64,000 nucleotides of DNA from Gluconacetobacter entanii (GCF_003206495.1 NZ_NKUF01000018.1:1-64000), one strand, 5' to 3'; positions 28,074 through 36,287 are shown, counted from the stretch's first letter. Numbers and translations: made by a program. The notes: generated by a model not told the origin, from the sequence alone.

Positions 28074-29222
28074 TTATTCCGCGCTGGCGTCCGCAGGTGT
28101 CGCCAAGGGGCCAAGCGCGTCCTGCACCCCGAATTCGCCGGGCAGGCCGCCATGGGGGAACAGCACGTTGACATGCCCCATCTTGCGGCCGGGACGGGCC
28201 TGCGCCTTGCCATAATGGTGCGCCAGCAGGCCGGGTGTCGCCATGACCTGCGGCCACAGCGCCATGTCGTCCGGCCCGATCAGGTTTTTCATCACCGCGT
28301 CGCTGTGGCGTGTCGCGGGCGGCATGGGCAGCCCGGTTACCGCGCGGACATGCATCTCGAACTGGTCCACGGGACAGGCATTCATCGTCCAGTGGCCCGA
28401 ATTGTGCGGGCGCGGCGCGATTTCATTGACCAGAAGCCCGCCATCGCGATCGACGAACATCTCCACCCCCATGATGCCGATCAGGTCGAGCGCGCAGGCG
28501 ATGTCCGTCGCAAGGCCGCGCGCACGGGTGGCGAGTTCGGCGGGAATACGCGCAGGGGCGAGGCTGAGGTCGAGGATGCCGTTGCGGTGGCGGTTTTCCG
28601 TCGCATCGAACGTCACGACCTCGCCCGCGGCATTGCGCGAGACCATGACGCTGACCTCGCAGGAGAAATCGACCATGCCCTCGGCCACCAGCGGATGCGG
28701 CGACAGGCGGGCGAAGGCGGGGGCAAGGTCTTCGGGCGCATGGAGGCTCGCCTGCCCCTTGCCGTCATATCCCAGGCGCGTGGTCTTGAGGATGAAGGGA
28801 TAGCCCAGCGCATCCGCCGCGACCTGCAGGTCCGATTCGCTTTTGACCAGATGGAACGGGGCCAGCGGGATGCCGGCATCGTGCAGGAACGTCTTCTCCG
28901 CGATGCGGTCCTGGCTGATGCGCAGGATGTGGCCCGACGGGTGCACCGGCCGGAGCGAGGACAGCAGGTCCAGTCCGTCGGCGCTGATATTCTCGAACTC
29001 GAACGTCACGACATCGACCGCATTGGCAAAGCGGCGCAGCGCGTCATGATCGTCATAGGCACCCACGGTCACCGCATGCGCCACCTGTGCGGCGGGGCCA
29101 TCGGCCTCCGTCGTCAGGATGTGGGCGCGAAAGCCAAGGCGCGCGGCCGCCACCGCCGACATGCGGCCAAGCTGGCCGCCGCCGACGATGCCAAGGACGG
29201 CGTTCGGGGAAAGCGGCTTCAT
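28074..29222 (-). CDS. purK: N5-carboxyaminoimidazole ribonucleotide synthase, PurK
   Basis: A 382-residue ATP-grasp enzyme that converts AIR, bicarbonate and ATP to N5-[19 protein letters not shown] (9-23) is the PurK N-terminal motif, VTFEFENIS follows, [12 protein letters not shown] forms part of the ATP-grasp loop, and [18 protein letters not shown] carries the metal and substrate residues. The start overlaps purE by ATGA. Together with purN and purM this window holds four scattered de novo purine genes. Confidence 0.95.
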   Translation of the reverse strand: MKPLSPNAVLGIVGGGQLGRMSAVAAARLGFRAHILTTEADGPAAQVAHAVTVGAYDDHDALRRFANAVDVVTFEFENISADGLDLLSSLRPVHPSGHILRISQDRIAEKTFLHDAGIPLAPFHLVKSESDLQVAADALGYPFILKTTRLGYDGKGQASLHAPEDLAPAFARLSPHPLVAEGMVDFSCEVSVMVSRNAAGEVVTFDATENRHRNGILDLSLAPARIPAELATRARGLATDIACALDLIGIMGVEMFVDRDGGLLVNEIAPRPHNSGHWTMNACPVDQFEMHVRAVTGLPMPPATRHSDAVMKNLIGPDDMALWPQVMATPGLLAHHYGKAQARPGRKMGHVNVLFPHGGLPGEFGVQDALGPLATPADASAE

Positions 29223-29779
29223 GTCACGGGTTCCTGTGCCACGGACTCCGTCTGTTCCGCGCGCCAGTTATCCAGGCGCTGCGCCAGCGCCCCATCACCA
29301 AGCGACAGGATCGACGCCGCAAGCAGTCCGGCGTTCTTGGCCCCGGCGCGACCGATCGCAAGGGTGCCGACCGGCACGCCGCCGGGCATCTGCACGATCG
29401 ACAGCAGGCTGTCCATGCCCTTGAGCGCCTGCGATTCCACCGGGACACCCAGCACCGGCAGGCTGGTCCATGCCGCGCACATGCCCGGCAGGTGGGCGGC
29501 GCCGCCCGCGCCCGCGATGATGACCGAAAGCCCCCGCGCGCGCGCCGTGCGGGCGTATTCCGCCAGCCGGTCGGGCGTGCGGTGGGCGGAGACGATGCGG
29601 ATTTCGTGCGGAATCTCCAGCGCCTCCAGCACGGCGGCGGCGTGGCGCATCGTTTCCCAGTCGGACTGGCTGCCCATGATCAGGCCCACGCGCACGGCGC
29701 TGTCGCTGGGGGCGGTGGGGGCGGGGGAATTGGTCACGGCGTCTTTACTTTCACGGCTTTCGGTCTGGGGGAGGGACAT
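29219..29779 (-). CDS. purE: N5-CAIR mutase (class I PurE)
   Basis: A 186-residue class I PurE that moves the carboxylate of N5-CAIR to C4. The signature region [20 protein letters not shown] and [13 protein letters not shown], including the invariant histidine of SAHR, is complete. About 28 residues of Ser/Thr/Pro-rich sequence precede the conserved [10 protein letters not shown] later internal start would be near the usual length, so the N-terminus is uncertain. It lies 30 bp after a DUF465 gene and is followed by purK. Confidence 0.93.
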   Translation of the reverse strand: MSLPQTESRESKDAVTNSPAPTAPSDSAVRVGLIMGSQSDWETMRHAAAVLEALEIPHEIRIVSAHRTPDRLAEYARTARARGLSVIIAGAGGAAHLPGMCAAWTSLPVLGVPVESQALKGMDSLLSIVQMPGGVPVGTLAIGRAGAKNAGLLAASILSLGDGALAQRLDNWRAEQTESVAQEPVT

Positions 29780-29809
29780 TCCCTGCGGCAGATAGGTGAA
29801 ACGCCGCGA

Positions 29810-30010
29810 TCAGGCAATGCTGTCGGGGATCAGCCGGCTTTCAAGCCACATGATCTCGTCCTTGAGCAGCAGCTTGCGCTTCTTGAGGCGCTGGATCTGC
29901 AACTGGTCCACGGGTTGCTCACCCATCCGGCTGATGACGGTGTCAAGATCGCGATGCTCGCTGCGCAGTTCGTGCAGCTTGCGAAGGAGGGTATCCCGGT
30001 CTGTCAGCAT
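29810..30010 (-). CDS. YdcH/DUF465 family small protein
   Basis: A 66-residue helical hairpin protein. Heptad-like segments LLRKLHELRSEHRDLDTVIS and LQIQRLKKRKLLLKDEIMWLES give two antiparallel helices, the usual DUF465 pattern ending in a KKRKLxLKDEI-type motif. The start is set at MLTDRD. Function is unknown for the family. It may be co-transcribed with purE-purK downstream. A second DUF465 gene is divergent from it. Confidence 0.85.
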   Translation of the reverse strand: MLTDRDTLLRKLHELRSEHRDLDTVISRMGEQPVDQLQIQRLKKRKLLLKDEIMWLESRLIPDSIA

Positions 30011-30173
30011 GGCGCTCCATCCAGCACATGAACATGATCCCATCCTAACCACATCGCGCGCGAAAAACGAAATGGTCGCGAATTCGCCGTCACCTGCGAT
30101 TTTGTCATGGCATCTGGCGCGCGCCTTGCGTTAGCGTACGCGCGTCGTAGCCAAACATGCTGGAGGAGAGTCC

Positions 30174-30344
30174 ATGCTGTACGAAGCACGTATCAACAGC
30201 CTCAAGACACGTCACGCCCGTCTGGATGACCGGATATTTGACGAGGACAGGCGACCGATGCCCGACCAGCGGGTGCTGATGCGACTCAAGCTTGAAAAGC
30301 TGCGGCTCAAGGAGGAGATCGAGCGGCTCAGCGTGCGGGGCTGA
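30174..30344 (+). CDS. Short DUF465-type protein (56 residues)
   Basis: ATG 30174 follows an excellent GGAGGAG site by 5 nt. The 56-residue product begins MLYEARINSLKTRHARLDDR and contains VLMRLKLEKLRLKEEIERL. The two helices and the KLEKLRLKEEI motif match the neighbouring divergent DUF465 protein, so this is a real small gene. Its start is 163 bp from the paralogue's start. Function is unknown. Confidence 0.85.
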   Translation: MLYEARINSLKTRHARLDDRIFDEDRRPMPDQRVLMRLKLEKLRLKEEIERLSVRG

Positions 30345-30366
30345 ACCCCGCGCCATCGCGCATCAT

Positions 30367-30397
30367 CCGGCCCCGCCATGGGAATGGCAGGGGCCGG
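30367..30397. terminator. Strong hairpin between convergent genes
   Basis: CCGGCCCC-GCCAT and ATGGC-A-GGGGCCGG pair around GGGA, with one bulged A. There is no T-run on either side. It lies between the DUF465 gene and the end of trcR and may slow or block read-through. Confidence 0.55.
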
Positions 30398-30406
30398 AAC
30401 ACGCCA

Positions 30407-30985
30407 TCAGATCGGGTCGTTGTCGAGTTCGATCGGCTGCGGCACGGCCTGCCCTTCGCGGGCAAGGCGCTCGTTGGCGGCATTGACCATCGCATTGAGG
30501 TCGGTCTGGCTGCACAGGCCAAGGATGACCGGGTCACGCGGCTTGATGTTCGCGCTGTTCCAGTGCTGGCGGGTGCGGACCTTTTCGATCGTGTCCTTGG
30601 TCGTGCCCAGCAGCTTGACCATATGCACTTCCGACAGTTGCGGGAAATTGCGCAGCAGGAACGCAATCGCGTCCGGGCGGTCGTTGCGCTTGGCCACGGG
30701 GGTATAGCGCGCGCCCTTGGAACGGCGGTGGATCGGGTTGGGGGCAGGCAGGATCTTCAGGCGCTGGGCCGGGTCCTTTTCACAGCGTTCGATTTCCGCC
30801 TGCGTCACCTGGTGGTTCTTCACCGGGTTGTAGCCCACGATCCCCTGTGCGACCTCACCATCGGCGATGGCCTGCACCTCAAGCGGGTGCATGCCGCAGA
30901 ATTCGGCGATCTGGGTAAAGGTCAGCGCAGTCTTTTCAATCAGCCACACTGCGGTGGCCTTGGGCATAAGGGGCAGAGCGTTCAT
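30407..30985 (-). CDS. trcR: DUF1013-family cell-cycle transcriptional regulator TrcR
   Basis: A 192-residue protein of the alphaproteobacterial DUF1013 family. MNALPLMPKATAVWLIEKTA is the typical start, followed by a helix-turn-helix-like segment TFTQIAEFCGMHPLEVQAIA. A second helical region, AFLLRNFPQLSEVHMVKLLG with TTKDTIEKVRTRQHWNSANI, and a KPRDPVILGLCSQ segment complete the family pattern. The name TrcR comes from Caulobacter-type annotation; the targets here are unknown. The ATG at 30985 has an AGGAC site upstream. Confidence 0.85.
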   Translation of the reverse strand: MNALPLMPKATAVWLIEKTALTFTQIAEFCGMHPLEVQAIADGEVAQGIVGYNPVKNHQVTQAEIERCEKDPAQRLKILPAPNPIHRRSKGARYTPVAKRNDRPDAIAFLLRNFPQLSEVHMVKLLGTTKDTIEKVRTRQHWNSANIKPRDPVILGLCSQTDLNAMVNAANERLAREGQAVPQPIELDNDPI

Positions 30986-31115
30986 TGCAAAACAGGTCCT
31001 ACTGCGTGTGATGGCGCCACGCGCAGGCACCTTGGGGAAAGGGCAGATCGTCAGTGCCGCCGGCGACACCATGCGTGCCTGCTGGCGCGCAAAAAACAAA
31101 AGCACTTGAAGCAAG

Positions 31116-31145
31116 GGATATGAAGGGGACGCACCCAAAAGGTCA
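31116..31145 (-). promoter_or_regulatory. Candidate trcR promoter
   Basis: On the minus strand, TTGACC (31140-31145) and CATATC (31116-31121) are separated by 18 bp. This predicts a leader of about 125 nt before trcR. Consensus match only. Confidence 0.5.
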
Positions 31146-31183
31146 AGGGCCGTGTGCGTGCGGAGGCCATAAAATCCGGGCAT

Positions 31184-31213
31184 GAAAAAAGGGAGGCCGC
31201 AGAAGCAGCCTCC
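31184..31213 (-). terminator. Rho-independent terminator of the hsp20 gene
   Basis: On the minus strand, GGGAGGC-TGCTTCTGCG-GCCTCCC is followed by TTTTTT, 24 bp beyond the hsp20 stop. It also insulates the trcR promoter. Confidence 0.85.
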
Positions 31214-31236
31214 CCACATGTCCGCACCGGACGATC

Positions 31237-31827
31237 TCAGGCCGCCTGCCGGGATGGCGTGGCGTCCTTTGGTGTTCCCGCAAAGGGCGCGGGCATGGCG
31301 GGTGACTGTGGCGTGGCCTCATCCTGTATGGCGGCAGGCAGGGCCTGCGTTGCGGGGGATGCGTCCGCCCCGGCCTGTTCCGCCGTCGCCTGTTCCACCG
31401 TCGCGGGCGTGCCCGAGGAGATGGGAATGCGGCGCGGCTTCAGCGCCTCGGGGACGACATGGCGCACCGCGATGCACAGCAGGCCGTTATCGAGGTTGGC
31501 ATTTTCCACCACGATATGGTCCGCAAGGACGAAGCGGCGTTCAAACGCGCGCCTGGCGATGCCACGATACAGGATTTCACGTTCAGGCTGGGTGCTGGCG
31601 ACGCGCCCGGCCACGATCAGCGTATTGTCCTGCACCGTCAGTTCGATGTCGTCAGGGCCGAAACCCGCCACCGCCATCGTCAGCATATACTGCGAATCCG
31701 CCACCTTCTCGATATTGTAAGGGGGATAGGACGGGCTGACGGGGTTCTGTGCCGCCGTATCCACCAGTTGCGCCAGACGGTCGAAACCGATGGCGCTGCG
31801 GAACAGGGGGGCAAAATCGTAACTCAT
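31237..31827 (-). CDS. ibpA: Small heat-shock protein (Hsp20/alpha-crystallin, IbpA-like)
   Basis: A 196-residue ATP-independent chaperone that holds unfolding proteins during heat stress. The start MSYDFAPLFRSAIGFDRL is typical of the class A (IbpA-like) Hsp20s of alphaproteobacteria. The alpha-crystallin domain runs from about 37 to 130 (YNIEKVADSQYMLTMAVAGF to LLCIAVRHVVPE). The C-terminal IxI anchor lies in PRRIPIS. An Ala/Pro/Thr-rich tail of about 55 residues beyond the anchor is longer than usual. AGGAGG lies 7 nt before the ATG inside a ROSE-like thermometer, and an RpoH-like promoter is seen further upstream. Confidence 0.95.
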   Translation of the reverse strand: MSYDFAPLFRSAIGFDRLAQLVDTAAQNPVSPSYPPYNIEKVADSQYMLTMAVAGFGPDDIELTVQDNTLIVAGRVASTQPEREILYRGIARRAFERRFVLADHIVVENANLDNGLLCIAVRHVVPEALKPRRIPISSGTPATVEQATAEQAGADASPATQALPAAIQDEATPQSPAMPAPFAGTPKDATPSRQAA

Positions 31828-31937
31828 GAGAAAACCTCCTGAATAAGAGCAAGGTCTACTGTCATGCGGTCCCTCACGCCGGAGCGGACCGCGGTACTGT
31901 CGGTATCCATCGCAACCCGGCATGCGGCATTGCGACC
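31828..31937 (-). ncRNA. ROSE-type RNA thermometer in the hsp20 leader
   Basis: The minus-strand leader folds by eye into three hairpins. TCGCAA/TTGCGA is at 31910-31935 and GCGGTCC/GGACCGC at 31866-31892. The start-proximal hairpin pairs ACCUUGCU (31848-31855) with the ribosome-binding site AGGAGGU (31834-31840), leaving the G of UUGCU unpaired opposite the site. This UYGCU anti-Shine-Dalgarno with a bulged G is the hallmark of ROSE elements, which melt on heat shock and free the site. Confidence 0.82.
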
Positions 31938-31943
31938 CCTTGG

Positions 31944-31972
31944 AAATGGAAATGCCCGGTCCCTTTTTCAAG
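31944..31972 (-). promoter_or_regulatory. Candidate RpoH (sigma-32) promoter of hsp20
   Basis: On the minus strand, CTTGAAA (31966-31972, exact -35) is followed after 14 bp by TTCCATTT (31944-31951), which matches six of eight positions of CCCCATnT. The predicted start at about 31937 gives a leader of roughly 110 nt, a normal ROSE length. The -35 lies inside the loop of the rpmE terminator hairpin. Confidence 0.65.
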
Positions 31973-31984
31973 GGCCGGGCATTT
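31950..31984 (-). terminator. rpmE terminator hairpin
   Basis: AAATGCCCGG and CCGGGCATTT form a long stem, extended by CCCTT/AAGGG around a short A-rich loop, 50 bp after the rpmE stop. The stem ends in ATTT rather than a long T-run. It overlaps the hsp20 promoter. Confidence 0.7.
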
Positions 31985-32033
31985 GCATACTGACAGGCAG
32001 ACCTGACACACAAACAGGGAGGCGTTACGTGCC

Positions 32034-32264
32034 TCAGCCCTTCTTGCGCTGGCCCAGACCGCCGAACTTCTTGTTGAACTTGGCAACCTGGCCCCAGGTG
32101 TCGAGCATGCGCTGCACGCCAGTCCACGCCGGATGCGACTTCGGATCGACATCAAGGCGCAGCGTCGCGCCGGGCGTGCCATAGCAGGAGCGGGTCTTGT
32201 ATTCGGTGCCATCGGTCATGATGACGTTGATTTCGTGGTAATCGGGGTGGATGCCGGACTTCAT
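32034..32264 (-). CDS. rpmE: 50S ribosomal protein bL31 (zinc-independent form)
   Basis: A 76-residue bL31. [20 protein letters not shown] is the family start and [20 protein letters not shown] the middle. The CxxC-type zinc ligands of the C+ form are absent near MTDG, so this is a C- type protein that does not need zinc. The lysine/glycine-rich end GGLGQRKKG is typical for alphaproteobacteria. A good sigma-70 promoter and a GC-rich leader hairpin (CCCCG/CGGGG, 32290-32307) lie upstream; autogenous control through the leader is possible. Confidence 0.93.
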   Translation of the reverse strand: MKSGIHPDYHEINVIMTDGTEYKTRSCYGTPGATLRLDVDPKSHPAWTGVQRMLDTWGQVAKFNKKFGGLGQRKKG

Positions 32265-32322
32265 GTTCAAAAACTTTCGCGCTGAAGGACCCCGATGCCG
32301 ACCGGGGCATGACTTTTGCTGG

Positions 32323-32351
32323 CGTATAGACGAGGACGCACGCCCGATCAA
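32323..32351 (-). promoter_or_regulatory. rpmE promoter
   Basis: On the minus strand, TTGATC (32346-32351) and TATACG (32323-32328) are separated by exactly 17 bp. The predicted leader is about 50 nt and contains the CCCCG/CGGGG hairpin. Confidence 0.65.
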
Positions 32352-32571
32352 CATCTGATTGCCCGCGGGCCGGGCCATGGCGCATCTGCACGCTTCGGCG
32401 GGATCCAAAATGTATCCGCCACGTTACAAATATCAGTGCAAATGACGGAATTCTGTCACCTGTAAGCCTCACCTGCACTGTTGATGACACACCGTGTCAT
32501 TTCCCCTGTCGTAAATAAGGCGGGGGGTTGTTAGACAGATCGAAGAATATACTTTTCAGAGGAAGATACAG

Positions 32572-33063
32572 ATGGCGCAAAAGCCTACGCATCTGCATGT
32601 GCCCGACATCCATGCCCCAAGCTGGCTGGGGGATTTCCGTGCGTTCCTGATGCGCGGAAACGTGGTGGACCTTGCGGTCGGTGTGATCATCGGCGCGGCC
32701 TTCACTGCAATCGTCAACAGCCTGGTGAAGGACATCTTTACTCCGTTCCTCGGGCTGCTGATCGGGGGCATCGACTTTACCAACCTGTTCATCACCCTGC
32801 GCGGCCCGCACATGGCCACCCTGGCGGATGCGCAGAAGGCCGGTGCGGTGACGCTCAATATCGGCGTGTTCCTCAACGCCGTGATCCAGTTCATCATCAT
32901 CGGTTTCGTGATTTTCTGGGTGGTGCGGATCATTTCCCGCTTCGCCGCGAAGAAGGAAGCGCCCGCAGCACCCCCGCCGCCGCCGCGCAGCGAACTCCTG
33001 CTGCAGTATATCCTTGATGTCCTCAAGGCGCAGGAAAAGACGAAGACGCCGCCCACCGCCTGA
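32572..33063 (+). CDS. mscL: Large-conductance mechanosensitive channel MscL
   Basis: A 163-residue inner-membrane channel that opens on hypo-osmotic shock. The amphipathic N-terminal helix and pore helix DFRAFLMRGNVVDLAVGVII-GAAFTAIVNSLVKDIFTP carry the MscL signature. TM2 is VFLNAVIQFIIIGFVIFWVV, followed by a cytoplasmic bundle helix ELLLQYILDVLKAQ. A Pro/Ala-rich linker (KKEAPAAPPPPPRS) precedes that helix. An extra 15-20 residues at the N-terminus make it slightly longer than E. coli MscL. A GAGGAAG site precedes the ATG. Confidence 0.95.
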   Translation: MAQKPTHLHVPDIHAPSWLGDFRAFLMRGNVVDLAVGVIIGAAFTAIVNSLVKDIFTPFLGLLIGGIDFTNLFITLRGPHMATLADAQKAGAVTLNIGVFLNAVIQFIIIGFVIFWVVRIISRFAAKKEAPAAPPPPPRSELLLQYILDVLKAQEKTKTPPTA

Positions 33064-33094
33064 TCCGCGGTCACGCGTGGTTACGTCCATGACG

Positions 33095-33133
33095 GGGCGG
33101 GTTCCGGCAGTGCGCCGGGCCCGCCCTTTTTTT
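33095..33133 (+). terminator. mscL rho-independent terminator
   Basis: GGGCGGG and CCCGCCC close a stem that continues as CCGGC/GCCGG and is followed by TTTTTTT. It lies 32 bp after the mscL stop. Confidence 0.9.
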
Positions 33134-33226
33134 ATATCCACCGCGCCATCGTGCCCCCGGCGGGACAGGGCGCGTGATCTGATCCCTTGCCCATGGCGTG
33201 CGGGAACGTGCTAGGCTTGGGGCCTG

Positions 33227-33640
33227 ATGAAAAGTATTTTCAGGCAATTACGCATGTCGGTTATCGCCATGGCCGGCTGCTGCACCCTTGCGGCCTGTCA
33301 TGGGCAGGTGCGCGACGTCAATCATCTGCCCCCCGATGTGCAGAGCTACCTGCTGGTCACGTCCTATGCGATGGCCGAAGGAGGGCTGCTCAGCCGTGTG
33401 CAGGATGGGGCCCTGTCGCGTGAGCAGGTGCAGGACATGTCGATTTCGCTGAAATACGGCAAGCTGATGATCCTGAACAACCTGATGCACCCCTCGCGCC
33501 GCAGGCGTGAACGCGCGCGCCAGGCGGTCGAACTGATCATCGCCTGCACGGACCAGCCGGATATGTCGGGCAAGGACGCACCACCCGCGCCGCGCTGCAT
33601 CCCCGACGCCCGCGCCCTGCTGAAGAATGCCGGACGATAA
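33227..33640 (+). CDS. Predicted lipoprotein of unknown function
   Basis: A 137-residue protein. The N-terminus has KSIFRQLR, a hydrophobic stretch and a lipobox-like LAAC ending at about residue 24, so it is probably a lipoprotein; C18/C19 also lie in the signal. The mature part is mostly helical (PPDVQSYLLVTSYAMAEGGL, LSREQVQDMSISLKYGKLMI) and has two further cysteines near the C-terminus (IIACTDQP, PRCIPDA) that could form a disulfide. No family is recognised. It is a single gene between mscL and the convergent secDF. Confidence 0.7.
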   Translation: MKSIFRQLRMSVIAMAGCCTLAACHGQVRDVNHLPPDVQSYLLVTSYAMAEGGLLSRVQDGALSREQVQDMSISLKYGKLMILNNLMHPSRRRRERARQAVELIIACTDQPDMSGKDAPPAPRCIPDARALLKNAGR

Positions 33641-33655
33641 CCCGTTGGGAAACAG

Positions 33656-33735
33656 AAGTTCCGGGTGAAGGCTTTGTTCACGAAGCTCCAAAAAAGAATG
33701 CCGCCCTTATGAAAAAGGGCGGCATCCGGAATTTT
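33656..33735 (+). repeat. Dispersed palindromic repeat, copy E (covarying outer stem)
   Basis: Left arm AAGTTCCGGGTG pairs with right arm CATCCGGAATTTT. The inner hairpins are a diverged GGCTTTGTTCACGAAGCTCC and a strong GCCGCCC-TTATGAAAAA-GGGCGGC. It lies between the convergent ends of the lipoprotein gene and secF, and the second hairpin looks like a terminator. Confidence 0.78.
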
Positions 33736-33768
33736 CCTGACTTTATGAAATGACTGCCCCGGCAGCTT

Positions 33769-34722
33769 TCACTTCCGCACGGCCGGCCGTGCGTTGCGCC
33801 GAAGCCGCTTTTCACCAAGCAGGAGCAGCAGGGGGGCGGCGATGAAGATGGACGAGGACGTGCCGACCACGATCCCGAACAGCATGACCCACGCAAAGCC
33901 CGACAGGCTTGCCCCCCCGAACAGTGCGAGCGGCAGCGCGGCAAGGAACACGGTGGATGACGTGCCCAGCGTGCGGCTCAGCGTTTCATTGATCGACAGG
34001 TTGATCAGTTCCGCCAGCGGCATGGAGCGGTACTTGCGCAGGTTTTCGCGGATGCGGTCATACACCACCACCTTGTCATTGGTGGAGTAGCCAAGGATCG
34101 TCAGGATCGCCGCGACCATCACAAGGTCGAATTCGAAATGCGTCAGCACAAGGAAACCGACCGTCTTGGTCAGGTCCAGCACCAGTGTAACCACGGCGCT
34201 GACCGCGAACTCCCACTCAAAGCGGAACCAGATATAGGCGAGGATCATCAGCAGGCTGATGCCCAGCGCCAGCATGCCGTTGCGGAACAGTTCGGCCGAG
34301 ACGGAGGCCCCGACCGCATCCGCGCGCAGGACCTGCGCGCCGGGAATGGTGCCGATGGCATGGCGCACGGAATCCACCAGCGCCTGTGTCTGCGCCTCAT
34401 GCGCGGGATCGCTCTGCGATGGGGTGTCGAGGCGGATCAGCACGTCATCGGGACCGCCGAAGGACTGCACCCCCGCCGCCGTGACATGCTGTGCCGCCAA
34501 GGCCGTGCGGATGGCCGATACGTCGGCCGGTCCCTGCGTATGGGCTTCGACGACGATGCCGCCCCGGAAATCGAGGCCGAGCGTCAGGCCGGGATGGAAG
34601 AACAGGATCAGCGATGCGATCGACAGCACGGCCGACGTCGCAAGCCCGATGAAGCGCCCGCGCATGAAGTCGATCTTCGTGCCACGGGGGACAAAACGCA
34701 GAAGGGGACGATCAAGGATCAT
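33769..34722 (-). CDS. secF: Protein translocase subunit SecF
   Basis: A 317-residue inner-membrane protein with six predicted membrane helices. TM1 is followed by the periplasmic GLTLGLDFRGGIVVEAHTQG segment, the SecD/F family signature. The C-terminal block contains VAAILTILGYSTNDKVVVYD and RIRENLRKY, typical of SecF. With SecD it uses the proton gradient to pull exported proteins through SecYEG. It starts 11 bp after the secD stop. Confidence 0.95.
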   Translation of the reverse strand: MILDRPLLRFVPRGTKIDFMRGRFIGLATSAVLSIASLILFFHPGLTLGLDFRGGIVVEAHTQGPADVSAIRTALAAQHVTAAGVQSFGGPDDVLIRLDTPSQSDPAHEAQTQALVDSVRHAIGTIPGAQVLRADAVGASVSAELFRNGMLALGISLLMILAYIWFRFEWEFAVSAVVTLVLDLTKTVGFLVLTHFEFDLVMVAAILTILGYSTNDKVVVYDRIRENLRKYRSMPLAELINLSINETLSRTLGTSSTVFLAALPLALFGGASLSGFAWVMLFGIVVGTSSSIFIAAPLLLLLGEKRLRRNARPAVRK

Positions 34723-34733
34723 GTCAGCGCGCC

Positions 34734-36287
34734 TCAGACCGGCAGGACTGTCGGACGGGTGCGCGCATACCAGCGCACCATCAGCATCCGTGACAGCACA
34801 AGGGTGGTGAACAGGGTCGTCACGATGCCGATCGTGATGGTCAGGGCGAACCCCTTGACCGGCCCGGTTCCGAATACGAACAGCATGACATGCGCCAGCA
34901 GCGCGGTGGCATTGCTGTCGATGATGGTGGAGGTCGCGCGTTCAAATCCCGCCTGCATCGCCTGCAGCGCGGTTCGGCCACGCGCGATTTCCTCGCGGAT
35001 GCGTTCGTTGATCAGGATGTTGGCGTCCACCGCCATGCCAAGGGTCAGCAGCATGCCCGCCATGCCCGGCAACGTCAGCGTCGCCTCGAACATCGACAGG
35101 ATGGCGATCATCAGCACCAGGTTCGCCAGCAGCGCGATGTTCGCGTACCAGCCAAACCGGCCATAGAACAGCGTCATGAACGCGATGACGAGGACAAGGC
35201 CCGCCAGCAGGCTCATCGCGCCGGCACGGATCGAATCGGCGCCCAGCGACGGCCCGATGGAGCGCTGCTCGATCACGTTCAGCGGCGCGGGAAGCGCACC
35301 GGCACGCAGCAGCAGCGCCATGTCGGTCGCCTGCTGCGCGCTGAACCCGCCGGTGATCTGGCCCGACCCGCCGGTGATGGCGGTGCGGATGACCGGGGCC
35401 TCGATCACCTTGTTGTCGAGCACGATGGCAAAGCGCTTGCCGACATTGGCGCGCGTGACCTCGCCAAACTGGCGGGCGCCGACGGAATCAAAGGTGAAGT
35501 TGACGGCCCACTCGCCACTCTGCTGGTCGATCGAGGCCGATGCGTTCGTCAGGTCCGCGCCATCGACATCCACATGGTTATAGACCGGAAGCGTGCCCTG
35601 CGCGGCCTCGCTCATCGGCAGGATGCTTACGCCCGGAGGCGGCACGGCGGAGCCGATCGCGGAATCCGCGACAAGGTGGAAGGTCATCTTCGCCGTGGTG
35701 CCCAGCAGGTGCTTCACACGCTCGTGGTCGCTGATGCCGGGCAGTTCGACGATGATCCGGTCCTCGCCCTGGCGGGTGATCTGCGGGTCGATCGCGCCGG
35801 TGGCGTCAATGCGGCGGCGCACGATCTCGATCGACTGCGTGATCGCGTCGCGGGCGCGCTGGTGGCTGGCTTCTTCAGACAGGGCGACGGAAATCAGGCC
35901 GTCGGGCGTCTGGCTGACGCTGAACTCCGAGGGCACGTTCATCGGCATCGCCCGCAGCGCCTTCAGGTCGGCCTCGGCCTCCGTCGGTGCGCGCGGGGTG
36001 AAGGTCACCGCCTGCGCCCCGGTCGTGAGGTTGCGGTAACCCAGACCGTTCTTCAGCAGCGTCTGGCGGGTTTCATCGGTCAGCGTGCGCAGGCGGTCGG
36101 AGGTGACGCTGTGCATGTCCACCTGCAGCAGCAGGTAGGACCCGCCGCGCAGGTCAAGCCCGAGGTGGATCTGCCGCCACGGGATCGAGGCTGCGGGCTG
36201 GCGTATGAAATTGGGCAGGCACAGCGCCAGGCCGATCAGGCATATGCCAATGACCGAAGCCATCTTGAGCCGACTATAATACATCAT
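34734..36287 (-). CDS. secD: Protein translocase subunit SecD
   Basis: A 517-residue RND-like membrane protein. The N-terminal helix is followed by IHLGLDLRGGSYLLLQVDMH. A large periplasmic P1 domain extends to about residue 330, with IVRRRIDATGAIDPQITRQG and DRIIVELPGI. The membrane block contains LTLGMAVDANILINERIREE, the conserved SecD motif. No ribosome-binding site is obvious before the MMYYSRL start. The usual upstream partner yajC is not adjacent. Confidence 0.95.
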   Translation of the reverse strand: MMYYSRLKMASVIGICLIGLALCLPNFIRQPAASIPWRQIHLGLDLRGGSYLLLQVDMHSVTSDRLRTLTDETRQTLLKNGLGYRNLTTGAQAVTFTPRAPTEAEADLKALRAMPMNVPSEFSVSQTPDGLISVALSEEASHQRARDAITQSIEIVRRRIDATGAIDPQITRQGEDRIIVELPGISDHERVKHLLGTTAKMTFHLVADSAIGSAVPPPGVSILPMSEAAQGTLPVYNHVDVDGADLTNASASIDQQSGEWAVNFTFDSVGARQFGEVTRANVGKRFAIVLDNKVIEAPVIRTAITGGSGQITGGFSAQQATDMALLLRAGALPAPLNVIEQRSIGPSLGADSIRAGAMSLLAGLVLVIAFMTLFYGRFGWYANIALLANLVLMIAILSMFEATLTLPGMAGMLLTLGMAVDANILINERIREEIARGRTALQAMQAGFERATSTIIDSNATALLAHVMLFVFGTGPVKGFALTITIGIVTTLFTTLVLSRMLMVRWYARTRPTVLPV

